DNA of 7,440 nucleotides, taken from NCBI GenBank assembly GCA_043756665.1, contig JAYUQR010000133.1, positions 1 to 7,440 of the forward strand. The letters are read 5' to 3'. Positions 1 to 6,411 of this stretch are shown here, piece after piece. The position numbers and the translations under genes were made by a program. The notes beneath the pieces are model-generated. The model did no database searches, was not told the origin of the DNA, and worked only from the letters and a program-made list of their open reading frames with translations. The number at the start of each line of letters is the position of its first letter. Position 1 is the first letter of the stretch. Source of the stretch: STC-74 sp043756665. Lineage in GTDB: Bacteria; Patescibacteriota; Gracilibacteria; BD1-5; UBA2023.

Positions 1-15
1 AAATTATAAGAACAT

Positions 16-51
16 ATTATATATATTTATAAATTGTATTATATATATAAT
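16..51. repeat. AT-only inverted repeat
   Basis: An 11-bp perfect inverted repeat (ATTATATATAT at 16-26, ATATATATAAT at 41-51) with a 14-nt loop, made wholly of A and T. It could be a weak hairpin at the end of an upstream gene or simply AT-rich spacer. No T-tract or GC stem supports a normal intrinsic terminator. Confidence 0.35.
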
Positions 52-72
52 GTCAACTATAGTCAAAACTTT

Positions 73-100
73 TTGCCATTTTCTCTTTTTCCCATATAAT
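73..100 (+). promoter_or_regulatory. Putative sigma70-type promoter for pnp
   Basis: TTGCCA (73-78) and a consensus TATAAT (95-100) are separated by 16 bp of mostly pyrimidine-rich sequence. The layout closely matches the promoter before the methyltransferase gene (TTGCCC, 16 bp, TATACT at 4614-4641). Initiation would fall near 107, leaving a leader of about 130 nt before the pnp start at 240. Nothing else in 101-203 is recognised: no small gene and no convincing riboswitch. Confidence 0.55.
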
Positions 101-203
101 CCCCTCGCAACTATTCCTCTCGCCACTTCCGAACGAGTTCCGCTTCCGCGTGATTGGTTTGGAATTCCGAGAAGTTATATTTTGCACGGTTTTAGTGTAC
201 CTC

Positions 204-238
204 TAATCACTAATTACTCATCACTAATTACTATTTTC
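204..238 (+). repeat. Heptanucleotide tandem array in the pnp leader
   Basis: Four clean 7-bp units follow each other (TAATCAC, TAATTAC, TCATCAC, TAATTAC, 204-231) and a weaker fifth (TATTTTC) ends one base before the pnp ATG. The array occupies the place where a ribosome-binding site would be expected, and no Shine-Dalgarno sequence is visible. The unit resembles the reverse complement of the TGATCAG-type heptamers found inside the methyltransferase gene at 5424-5451. Confidence 0.75.
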
Positions 239-239
239 T

Positions 240-2510
240 ATGATCGTCTGACTCAAAGATCGTCTCGCCCTCGAGCGAGCGGTTGTCGAAAAAACCTATA
301 CCATAGGTGGCAAAAAAATCACCTTCGAATCTGGGCGACTCGCACTCTTCGCTACTGGATCTGTCGTCATTCGGGATGAGGATGGGAACTTCCTCCTCAC
401 AACGACAGGTATCGGGAATCCGAAGGATGGAGACTTTTTCCCACTTACCGTCGAATACCAGGAAAAGTACTATGCAAATGGAAAAATCGGAGGAAACCGC
501 TTCATGAAACGTGAAGGTCGACCGAGTGAGACCTCGATCATCAATAGTCGTGTCATCGATCGTCCGATCCGTCCGATGTTTCCGAAAGGGACTCGTACTG
601 AGGTCCAGATCATCTCGACGATCATGAGCTCGAGTGGAGCCTCTGATTTTGGTTGGTATGGTGTAACAGGTGCTTCCCTTTCCATCCTCCTCGCAGGAGT
701 GAAGGAATTCGAGGCTCCAGTCTCCGGGGTTCGTATCATCTCAGATGAGGCGGGGAATTTCGTCTTCGATCCGAGCTTCGAACAGATTAAGGATGCTCAC
801 CTCGATCTCACAGTTGCAGGAACTCTCGATGCGATCACGATGGTCGAAAGTCAGTGAAACGAGGTCTCGAACGATCTCATGGTGCGTGCTTTCGAATTCG
901 CTCATGCAGTCATCCAGGATCTTTGTCGAGCACAACTCGATTTCATGGATGAATATGCAAAAATTCATACCCTTCCCGTCTCAGAGATTCGGGTGGTTGA
1001 TACGGATCCAGAAGTCCTCGAGCGTGTTCATGCACTTGTCACTGAAGAGGATATTCTCGCCGTCTACAATCTCGGAAAGATGGAATTTCACGATGCGATA
1101 CAGGAACTCATAGAAAAAACCTACCTCACCCTTAATCCACCTCATCCCCTAGCCCCTTCTCCTGCAGAGAAGGGGGACGGTGCCGAAACACCCTCTCCTT
1201 TAGGAGAGGGATGGGGTGAGGTGGTATCTATGGCAGATATCGCTGACTCCGTGAAGGATGTCGTGAAGAATCACATGCGAAAAACCGTTCTCGGAACTCA
1301 TACGCGTCTCGATGGTCGTCGACCAGATGAGGTCCGTCCTGTTCGTGCGACGGCACCGATCCTCCCTCGTACCCATGGATCAGCCCTCTTCGAGCGTGGT
1401 GTGACGCAGGTCCTCTCGATCACGACTCTCGGTGGACCGTCAGACATCCAGCTCATCGATGACATGTATGAGGAGGATACCAAGCGCTATATCCATCACT
1501 ATAACTTCCCTCCATTCTCCGTCGGTGAAGTGAAGCCACTTCGTGGTGTCGGACGTCGTGAGGTCGGTCATGGTCGCCTCGCGGAAAAAGCACTCGAGCC
1601 CGTCCTCCCCAGTGAGACGGACTTCCCATACATGATCCGTGTCGTGAGTGAAACGACAACATGTAATGGATCATCTTCGATGGCGTCCGTCTGTGGCTCG
1701 ACCATTTCGCTCATGGATGCAGGGGTGCCGATTCGGGCTATGGTCGCAGGAGTCGCGATGGGGATGATCTACGATGAAGCCACTGGAAAGTACGAAATCC
1801 TTGCTGATATCCAGGCGCAAGAGGACTTCCTCGGAGATATGGACTTCAAGGTCGCACGTACGAATAAGTGAATTACAGCCCTTCAGATGGACTGCAAGAT
1901 CGCCGGCCTCTCGATGGATGTGATCCGAAATGTCTTCGCGAAATCCGTCGATGCCTGTGGCTATATCATGGGTGAGATGCAGAAATGCCTCGCAGAACCA
2001 CGAAAAGAACTCTCTCCCTATGCCCCATTTCTCCTTGCGGTCTTCGTCCCAGAAGAGAAGATGCGTGAAGTGATCGGAAAAGGTGGTGAGACGATCCAGG
2101 GTATCGAGAAAGAGTATGGGGTCGAGGTGAATCTCGAGGATGATGGTCAGTGTACCATCACCGCGAAGACGCAAGAAGCTGGACAGGCAGCACTCGCATT
2201 TATCCGCTGAATACTGAAGGATATCGAAGTCGGTGACATCTATGAGGGCAAGATCGTGAAGATCCTCGATACGGTGGGAGCTATCGTCGAGATCGCACGA
2301 GGCAAGGAAGGGATGATCCATATTTCGAAATTCGGAGTGAAAGAAAGAATTGACAATGTGAACACTGTGGCTAAAATGGGAGAAATCGTCAAAGTAAAGG
2401 TCTACAGTGTCGATAAGGAGAAATGACGAATCGGACTCGAGAAAGTCGTCGCAACTCCTACATCTGGGAAATCAGATGAGAGTGTCGTGACGTCGGTATG
2501 GGAAGGGTAA
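240..2510 (+). CDS. pnp: Polynucleotide phosphorylase (PNPase), UGA read as Gly, with a repeat-encoded insertion
   Basis: Phosphorolytic 3'-5' exoribonuclease of RNA decay, 756 aa. The frame is open from 228 to the TAA at 2508 except for five UGA codons (249, 855, 1869, 2208, 2424). At 1869 and 2424 they replace near-invariant glycines of PNPases (KGITALQMD; KGRI). Domains in order: first RNase PH domain (about 20-240, with DFFPLTVEYQE and KREGRPSE), helical linker (about 250-350), second RNase PH domain (from RLDGRRPD, 356-363) with PRTHGSALF, NGSSSMASVCG (476-486) and the catalytic EDFLGDMDFK (D529, D535 and K537 match E. coli D486, D492 and K494), KH domain with GKGG (613-616), and S1 domain (about 663-736). 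Length is slightly above the usual ~700, partly because of a palindromic insertion at residues 300-328 in the linker. The ATG at 240 is the only ATG before the conserved N-terminus; the exact start is less certain than the identity. Confidence 0.97.
1137..1224 (+). repeat. Three-helix palindromic element inserted in frame in pnp
   Basis: The outer arms CCACCTCA (1137-1144) and TGAGGTGG (1217-1224) pair and are extended by CCCC/GGGG (1146-1149/1213-1216) across a bulge. They enclose two hairpins: CCCCTTCTC/GAGAAGGGG (1153-1161/1167-1175) and CCCTCTCCT/AGGAGAGGG (1191-1199/1202-1210). It encodes a Pro/Gly/Ser-rich peptide with PHPLAPSP and PSPLGEGW, absent from ordinary PNPases, in the helical linker. 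Peptides of this style are familiar as spurious translations of intergenic repeats in many bacteria (recalled, not searched). Confidence 0.88.
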
Positions 2511-2524
2511 GTAATCTTTGACAT

Positions 2525-2746
2525 ATGCATTCACCAGATAATCGTTGAGGTAATACTGAATTTGAATGGAAGACTCTACTAAGAAAAGATGGGTTCGAGT
2601 CAATACCCTTGCGTTATAAAATGCGAGGGCTAGTTGCATGTCTTATATGACTTGGATTATTATCTCATGATACCCGAGAATATATCAGTCATGTTGTTCA
2701 TGATGTAAAAAGTATCATTTCAAGTGATCAAATTCCAAAGAAATAG
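2525..2746 (+). CDS. Hypothetical small protein (73 aa), code 25
   Basis: ATG at 2525 to TAG at 2744, starting 14 bp after pnp. Two UGA codons (2546, 2648) must be read as Gly for the frame to stay open. I do not recognise the product. Visible features are a charged N-terminus, a hydrophobic Gly/Leu-rich stretch (about residues 35-47, LVACLIGLGLL) that is short for a membrane span, and a helical His/Asp/Val-rich tail ending in Lys-Lys. Codon use is AT-rich (TTA, ATA, AAA), unlike pnp, which suggests foreign or fast-evolving DNA. It shares a frame with the ORFs at 2792 and 2963, so it may be the first piece of a decayed larger gene rather than an intact small gene. No terminator separates it from pnp, so cotranscription is possible. 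Confidence 0.45.
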
Positions 2747-2760
2747 TTACTTTAAAGTAA
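2747..2760. promoter_or_regulatory. Perfect 14-bp palindrome, candidate operator
   Basis: TTACTTTAAAGTAA is fully self-complementary and ends 7 bp before a consensus TATAAT (2768-2773), so it covers the -35 region. A dimeric repressor site is the simplest reading. No regulator is recognised in the window, and no GC stem suggests termination. Confidence 0.45.
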
Positions 2761-2767
2761 GATGCGC

Positions 2768-2773
2768 TATAAT
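2768..2773 (+). promoter_or_regulatory. -10 element TATAAT for the 2792 ORF
   Basis: A consensus -10 hexamer preceded by the palindrome. No good -35 is seen, since that region is the palindrome itself. A start near 2780 would give a leader of about 12 nt before ATG 2792, similar to the short leaders of the two genes further downstream. Confidence 0.4.
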
Positions 2774-2791
2774 TTGGTAACTAGGTTATGA

Positions 2792-2890
2792 ATGACGAAA
2801 TACTCATGGAAAAATACTAATGGATGATATAACTATATGATACATAATGAAGGAGGATTTTTTACTAAAATAATTGACTACCCTGAATAA
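2792..2890 (+). CDS. Possible short ORF or 5' fragment (32 aa)
   Basis: ATG at 2792 to TAA at 2888, with one UGA (2825) read as Gly. The peptide is rich in Tyr, Asn and Gly, with a Gly-Gly-Phe-Phe turn. An in-frame ATG at 2762 would add ten residues but lies before the -10 element. The same frame continues after the TAA, without another stop, into the 136-aa ORF at 2963-3373, so this may be the N-terminal part of one gene split by a nonsense codon. The short Gly-rich, strand-like pattern loosely recalls the start of HicB-type antitoxins, but this is too weak for a call. Confidence 0.3.
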
Positions 2891-2962
2891 CAATCTAGAA
2901 GTATTTTCTTTTTACTTTTTGATGACAATTATATATTATTCACAATAATTAAGTTAAATAGT

Positions 2963-3373
2963 ATGTTACACTGACCAGTTTATATCTCCTGAAACCCTTT
3001 AACGATTGACGTTGCAATAATTATAGCACGTCATCAATGATTAATAGATACCGTAAGTATTGATACTCTAACAGCATTTTTGAGTGCCCTCAAAGATAAT
3101 ACTGATTCAGAATGAATATTCGTTTTACCTCCAAGTCCATCTGCCCCAACTCATAAACAATTAGCAGAAGATTTTGAGAGCAGAACTTATGGTTATTGAA
3201 ATCGGATTCTACTTATTGTAGATGATCATGGTATTGTGGGTAGTAATGATCTGGAATATTGGAAAGTAAGATTTTTAAGAGATAATGTATTCTGAGTAGA
3301 TGAATATTGATCAATTGTAAAAGCAGTAAAAGCCGCTTCTAGTAAGATTCTTGGTTCTGTGATGCCAGCATAA
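2963..3373 (+). CDS. Hypothetical protein (136 aa), code 25, AT-rich island
   Basis: ATG at 2963 to TAA at 3371. Seven UGA codons (2972, 2990, 3038, 3113, 3197, 3293, 3308) are read as Gly, so the gene is invisible under the standard code. I recognise no family. The protein looks like a soluble alpha/beta domain: a hydrophobic strand (VAIIIA), a Pro-rich loop (LPPSPSAP, about 55-62), a strand LLIVDDHG (83-90), and a helical Lys/Ala-rich C-terminus. The frame is open back to 2891, so translation might begin earlier at a non-ATG codon, or this may be the 3' part of a gene interrupted by the TAA at 2888. Codon use (ATA, TTA, ATT) differs from pnp and the SIS gene. A strong terminator follows 32 bp after the stop, which supports real transcription to this point. 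Confidence 0.6.
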
Positions 3374-3405
3374 TCTTTATCTTCATATTTATTATGTTTC
3401 AATAC

Positions 3406-3433
3406 AAAAAGTCCTCTTTCTGGAGGATTTTTT
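3406..3433. terminator. Intrinsic terminator after the AT-rich island
   Basis: The core stem TCCTC/GAGGA (3412-3416/3423-3427) has a 6-nt loop. It is extended by one G-U pair and AAAAA/TTTTT (3406-3410/3429-3433), with six Ts on the 3' side. The A-tract on the other flank means it could work in both directions. It closes the 2963-3373 gene. Confidence 0.82.
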
Positions 3434-3490
3434 GTTGCCAAGAGACGGGATTGCTCTATACTTTTACTATCTTAATTCCAAGTACTTCGC

Positions 3491-3519
3491 TGTTCCTCTT
3501 TTTTCCTATCTGCTATAAT
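3491..3519 (+). promoter_or_regulatory. Putative promoter of the SIS-domain gene
   Basis: A consensus TATAAT (3514-3519) is preceded by TGC, giving an extended -10 (TGCTATAAT, 3511-3519). The -35 is poor: TGTTCC at 3491-3496 with a 17-bp pyrimidine-rich spacer. Initiation near 3526 leaves a leader of only about 9 nt before ATG 3535. Confidence 0.6.
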
Positions 3520-3534
3520 CTATTTGCAAATCCT

Positions 3535-4605
3535 ATGTCCTACCCTTCCCTCTCTGAGATCGTCCTCGAGACGATCGATCTCTATAGTTCCCGAACTGAT
3601 CTCCCACAGATTGATCTCACTCAGTTCCACACTCCCCTCGTCGTCGGGAGCGGGAACGGATACTATACGGGGCGAATAGTTTTTCGTGATATTGGAGCAT
3701 ATTATGCGAATGAGTCTGAGGTCGATCGCAAACTCGAGAATATTCCCTCGATCACGGATGTTGTCGTCGTGTCTGCCAGTGGTGAGAAACATGCACCAAT
3801 CATCCTCGAAGCTGCGAAACGTCATGGGAAGAATACCTTCCTCATCTCTTCGAGTGAGTCGAGTACTGGGAGGAGTATAGCGGATCACTCGATCATCATG
3901 CCGAAGATCCGGGAACCCTACACGTATAATACCTCTACCTATTTCGGCTATATGCTCGCCGAGACACCCGATATTGATCTCTTATGACTCCGGGATTTTC
4001 TGATAACAGACCTCACTCTTACTCTCCATACTTCTCTTTTGTCATTCTCCGAAGGAGAATCTGATCCCGTCATTGCGAGCGAATCGAAGCAATCCAGTGC
4101 TTCAGAAAGACCAGAGCAAGATGTCTCACATTCGTTCGACATGACAGGAGCCCATATTCCCGATTCCCCTCTTGAGGGGTCCGCGAAGCGGGGGGTGGAT
4201 AGTGTCGATTTTTCTCGATTCTCTTCTTTCTTCCTCGTGATCCCTGACCAGTTCGTCCTCCTGAGAGAAATGTTCGAAGTGAAGTTTATCGAACTCTTCG
4301 GACGCAAGGTCGCACGTGATGTCTTCTCCTACGAGCAGATGAAGCATGCGACGACGGTCGTCCAGGATGGCTGAGAGCTTTTTATTTGTTTCGGGAATGA
4401 CACCTGAATCACATATGGAGCAAATCAGATCAATCTCCCAATCTACGATGCTACCAGCTACGCTCCGATGATGCTCGTCGGATACTATGTCATCGGACAG
4501 ATTCAAGAGGCTCTCCCTCAATATTTCGATGAGTCGATCGAGGACTATTGTGTACGAGCTCAGAGACTCTCAGGATTTAATATCAAACCGTGGGTGGAGG
4601 TGTAG
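3535..4605 (+). CDS. Two-lobed SIS-domain protein, probable phosphosugar isomerase/deaminase family
   Basis: 356 aa, ATG 3535 to TAG 4603, with UGA as Gly at residues 151, 280 and 291. The N-terminal lobe has strand VVGSGNGYYTG (about 36-46) and the SIS core VVVSASGEKHAPIILEAAK (77-95), followed by TFLISSSES and ADHSIIMP, the pattern of phosphosugar-binding SIS domains. The C-terminal lobe (about 230-356) holds LREMFEVKFIELFGRK and EQMKHA, comparable with the E-K-E and E-x-K-H segments of GlmS/isomerase second lobes. The substrate cannot be told from sequence; glucose/mannose-6-phosphate isomerase-like or GlmS-isomerase-like are options. An insertion of two repeat elements (about residues 170-222) lies between the lobes. 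ATG 3535 is chosen because it sits just after a TATAAT and the upstream frame has no motifs. Confidence 0.88.
4044..4093 (+). repeat. Palindromic repeat inside the SIS gene, first element
   Basis: A hairpin ATTCTCC-GAA-GGAGAAT (4044-4060) is followed by an element with ATTGC/GCAAT arms (4072-4076/4089-4093), whose translation includes PVIASESKQSS. I recall this VIASE-K-Q type peptide as a common spurious translation of an intergenic palindromic repeat in unrelated bacteria. The DNA is in frame and free of UAA and UAG in this frame. Confidence 0.75.
4162..4200 (+). repeat. Palindromic repeat inside the SIS gene, second element
   Basis: Two adjacent hairpins, CCCCTC-TT-GAGGGG (4166-4179) and CCGC-GAA-GCGG (4181-4191), are followed by a G-run and GGTGG. 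The translation, SPLEGSAKRGVDS, is a low-complexity peptide between the two SIS lobes. Its style matches the PSPLGEGW element in pnp (hairpin rich in C on the left and G on the right), but the sequence is different. Confidence 0.75.
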
Positions 4606-4613
4606 GTTTTCTT

Positions 4614-4641
4614 TTGCCCTTTTCCCTATTTTTCCTATACT
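4614..4641 (+). promoter_or_regulatory. Putative promoter of the RNA methyltransferase gene
   Basis: TTGCCC (4614-4619), a 16-bp pyrimidine-rich spacer and TATACT (4636-4641). It begins 9 bp after the SIS gene stop. The start codon at 4648 lies 7 bases after the -10, so the transcript would start at or next to the ATG, making it leaderless. It resembles the pnp promoter in hexamers and spacer. Confidence 0.62.
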
Positions 4642-4647
4642 TCTGGC

Positions 4648-6177
4648 ATGTATCTAGAAGAATCCAAGACTCTAACACTCCAACATCTCTACATCTTCAC
4701 ACTTGGTCGTGAATGGAAACTCTCACTCGCCGAACTCATCGCTATCTTTGGAAGAGAGAGTTATTGTGAACATACCGAAACGATTGCGATTTTCGAAATC
4801 CGTGGATGGAGTGATGAACAGATCGTGAAGCGATTTCTCACGATCGGTGGATCGATCCGCGTGATGAGGGTGATATCCGATACGGATATGAAACGATTTC
4901 CGACAGATGTGATACGAGAAATCCGAGATACACATTCCCGTCATTCTGAGGAACGAAGAATCCAGGAATTACGAAATAAGTCACTAGATACTTCGCAAGC
5001 TCAGTATGACGAGAATGGGAAATGATGAAAAATAACTTTTGCTCTCGGAGCCTATGGTCTCGATTTCCAGCTCTCGAATATCGGACTGCGGATCAAGAAA
5101 ACGCTTCAAGTAGATGGATACTCAGTACGACTCGTGAATACAGAGAATAAAAATATCGTCAGTGCAGTCTTCAAGCGCGAAAGACTCGCGAGAACTGGTC
5201 TGGAATATAATCTCGTTGCACTGATCCCCTGATCAAACGAAGGATGAAACCAAGAACCAAGAACCGAGAACCAAGAACCGAGAACCTACCTCACGGTCAC
5301 CCTCGCCTGTCAGGATATCGATGCCTATACCCGTCGAGATACGGGCAAATCTCGAGATATGGTCGTCGGCATGATGCCTCCGAAACTCGTCCAGATGATG
5401 CTAAATATAGCTACGCAACAAAGTAATCAGGAATCAGTGATCAGTGATCAGAATGGAACCAAAAAAAATAATACACTCCTTTCTGATAACTGCAAACTGC
5501 AAACTGCAAACTCCACAGCACTCCGTGCTGTATATGATCCCTTCTGTTGACTCGGGACAACACTTATCGAAGCCGCGAATATGGGTATCACTCGAATCTA
5601 TGGCAGTGATCTCTCACCCGAGATGGTAGCAGCGAGCAAGCAGAGTCTCGCGGCATTTATCAAGGAGGAGATGATCTGGCAGGAACGGATCCTCGCCGTC
5701 GGCGGAACACCGAATAAGGACCTCTCTAAATTTGAGAGTAATATCATCGAGCTTGATGCCAAGAAGATCAAAGAGGCTCCCGAGAAGCTCGGAATCTCGA
5801 AGACTTCAACATTCCAACACTCCAACATCCAAATTGTCAGCGAGTGATTCCTCGGTGAGATGATGAGCCCCAGGGATATCACACTCGATCGAGTTCAGTC
5901 AGAACGGAGAAAACTCGCCTCACTCTATGCAGATTTCTTTTCTGGACTTACTCTTGCGAAATTTCGTGGAAACATTGTCATGAGCTTCCCCTTCTGGAAT
6001 ATTCATGGTGTTTATTCCTACTTTATCGAAATCTATGATGTTCTCGAAAAAAATGGATTCGAAGTAATCGACCTCCTTCCTGGTGACATGCATCTCAATA
6101 CCCGTAAATGAAGTCTCCTCTACCGCCGAGAGAATCAGACCGTCGGACGGGAAATCGTGAAGATCGTACGAAGATAA
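4648..6177 (+). CDS. Trm11/TrmG10-like tRNA (guanine-N2)-methyltransferase, with four repeat insertions
   Basis: SAM-dependent RNA methyltransferase, 509 aa, ATG 4648 to TAA 6175. Seven UGA codons are read as Gly (residues 126, 127, 195, 200, 301, 400, 488); residue 301 is the first glycine of SAM motif I, DPFCGLGTT (297-305). The N-terminus has LGREWKLSLAEL (19-30), typical of Trm11-like proteins with a THUMP region. QDIDAYTRRD (222-231) and MVVGMMPPKLVQMMLNIA (238-255) are the usual approach to the catalytic domain, and YRRENQTVGRE (492-502) is the C-terminal family signature. VSEGFLG (397-403) and SFPFW (446-450) stand where motif IV-like segments occur; a plain N/DPPY is absent. Four low-complexity insertions lie between conserved blocks (about residues 97-124, 201-213, 259-290, 387-395). 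The exact target base is inferred from the family. Confidence 0.92.
4939..5011 (+). repeat. Palindromic repeat inside the methyltransferase gene
   Basis: Arms CGTCATTCTGAG (4939-4950) and CTCAGTATGACG (5000-5011) pair at 11 of 12 positions. An inner CGAAG/CTTCG pair (4954-4958/4991-4995) gives a long imperfect palindrome. It is translated as RHSEERRIQELRNKS and onward, ending before the Gly-Gly pair encoded by two successive UGA codons. Peptides of the form HSEERRIQ are, from memory, recurrent spurious translations of intergenic repeats in other bacteria. Confidence 0.82.
5248..5286 (+). repeat. In-frame heptanucleotide array (AACCRAG), methyltransferase gene
   Basis: Five units of 7 bp (AACCAAG or AACCGAG) plus AACC, 39 nt in all, a multiple of three. 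Because 7 is not divisible by 3, the translation repeats every 21 nt as NQEPRTE. No reading frame of this unit contains a stop. It lies between the LVALIPGS segment and the strand YLTVTLACQDIDAY. Confidence 0.92.
5424..5451 (+). repeat. In-frame heptanucleotide array (ATCAG core), methyltransferase gene
   Basis: Four 7-bp units: TAATCAG, GAATCAG, TGATCAG, TGATCAG. They encode SNQESVISDQ, just after the LNIATQQ segment. It is the first half of a composite insertion before SAM motif I. Confidence 0.88.
5488..5512 (+). repeat. In-frame heptanucleotide array (AACTGCA), methyltransferase gene
   Basis: Three full units of AACTGCA plus AACT, encoding part of NCKLQTANS. It follows the ATCAG array after a 36-nt A-rich spacer and ends about eight codons before motif I (DPFCGLGTT). 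Confidence 0.9.
5806..5832 (+). repeat. Short 7-8 bp tandem repeat, methyltransferase gene
   Basis: Degenerate units AACATTCC, AACACTCC and AACATCC encode TFQHSNIQ immediately before the VSEGFLG segment. The mixed 7- and 8-bp spacing makes this the least regular of the arrays. Confidence 0.68.
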
Positions 6178-6267
6178 TTAAACAATCACTCTTTGCTTCT
6201 TTATTTTGATGAATTCTGAGAATCTGCCGATGAAATTTTTTTATAGAATCCGAAACTGTTTGAGGCA

Positions 6268-6411
6268 ATGCCGAGTTTTTTGGATTCAAAAAATGAATCG
6301 AAAGCAGATTCCAGAATGAATCAACCAAAAGAAGAACCTTTTGTTTCTTTTCAGTTATGAAAAGAAAGTATAGATCCTATAAGAAATCTGAATTATTCGC
6401 ATAAAAGATAA
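6268..6411 (+). CDS. Doubtful small ORF (47 aa) coupled to the next gene
   Basis: ATG 6268 to TAA 6409, with one UGA (6358) read as Gly. The peptide is Lys/Glu/Ser/Asn-rich and probably disordered; I recognise nothing. Its stop overlaps the next start as TAATG (6409-6413), consistent with translational coupling. The same frame is also open from 6178 to a TAG at 6244 and reads like protein there (LLLYFDEFG), so this could be a remnant of a longer gene cut by that TAG. The A-rich composition differs from the neighbouring core genes. The 90 bases before it (6178-6267) hold no other feature. Confidence 0.33.

Noticed and set aside
101..203. Riboswitch or structured leader before pnp
   Set aside because: Only short local palindromes such as GGAATTCC are seen; no known leader fold could be supported by eye.
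50..379. Open frame of 109 codons at the left end
   Set aside because: It overlaps the conserved N-terminus of PNPase in another frame, and its middle part is only the translated heptamer array. No domain is recognisable.
1671..2321. 216-codon reverse-strand frame opposite pnp
   Set aside because: It is antisense to the PNPase KH/S1 region, where conservation clearly belongs to the plus strand. Long mirror frames are expected from the codon bias (TCG, CTC, GAG).
855..2426. Apparent premature TGA stops and fragmentation of pnp
   Set aside because: They fall in one continuous frame with no frameshift and two match conserved Gly residues, so this is genetic code 25 rather than a pseudogene.
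2850..2856. AAGGAGG, a perfect Shine-Dalgarno-like string
   Set aside because: No ATG or GTG follows at a useful distance. The only nearby start is a TTG with a 25-codon frame, and the bases lie inside the 2792 ORF as Gly-Gly codons.
5248..5512. CRISPR-like array
   Set aside because: The repeats are 7-bp tandem units without unique spacers, and lie inside a conserved gene.
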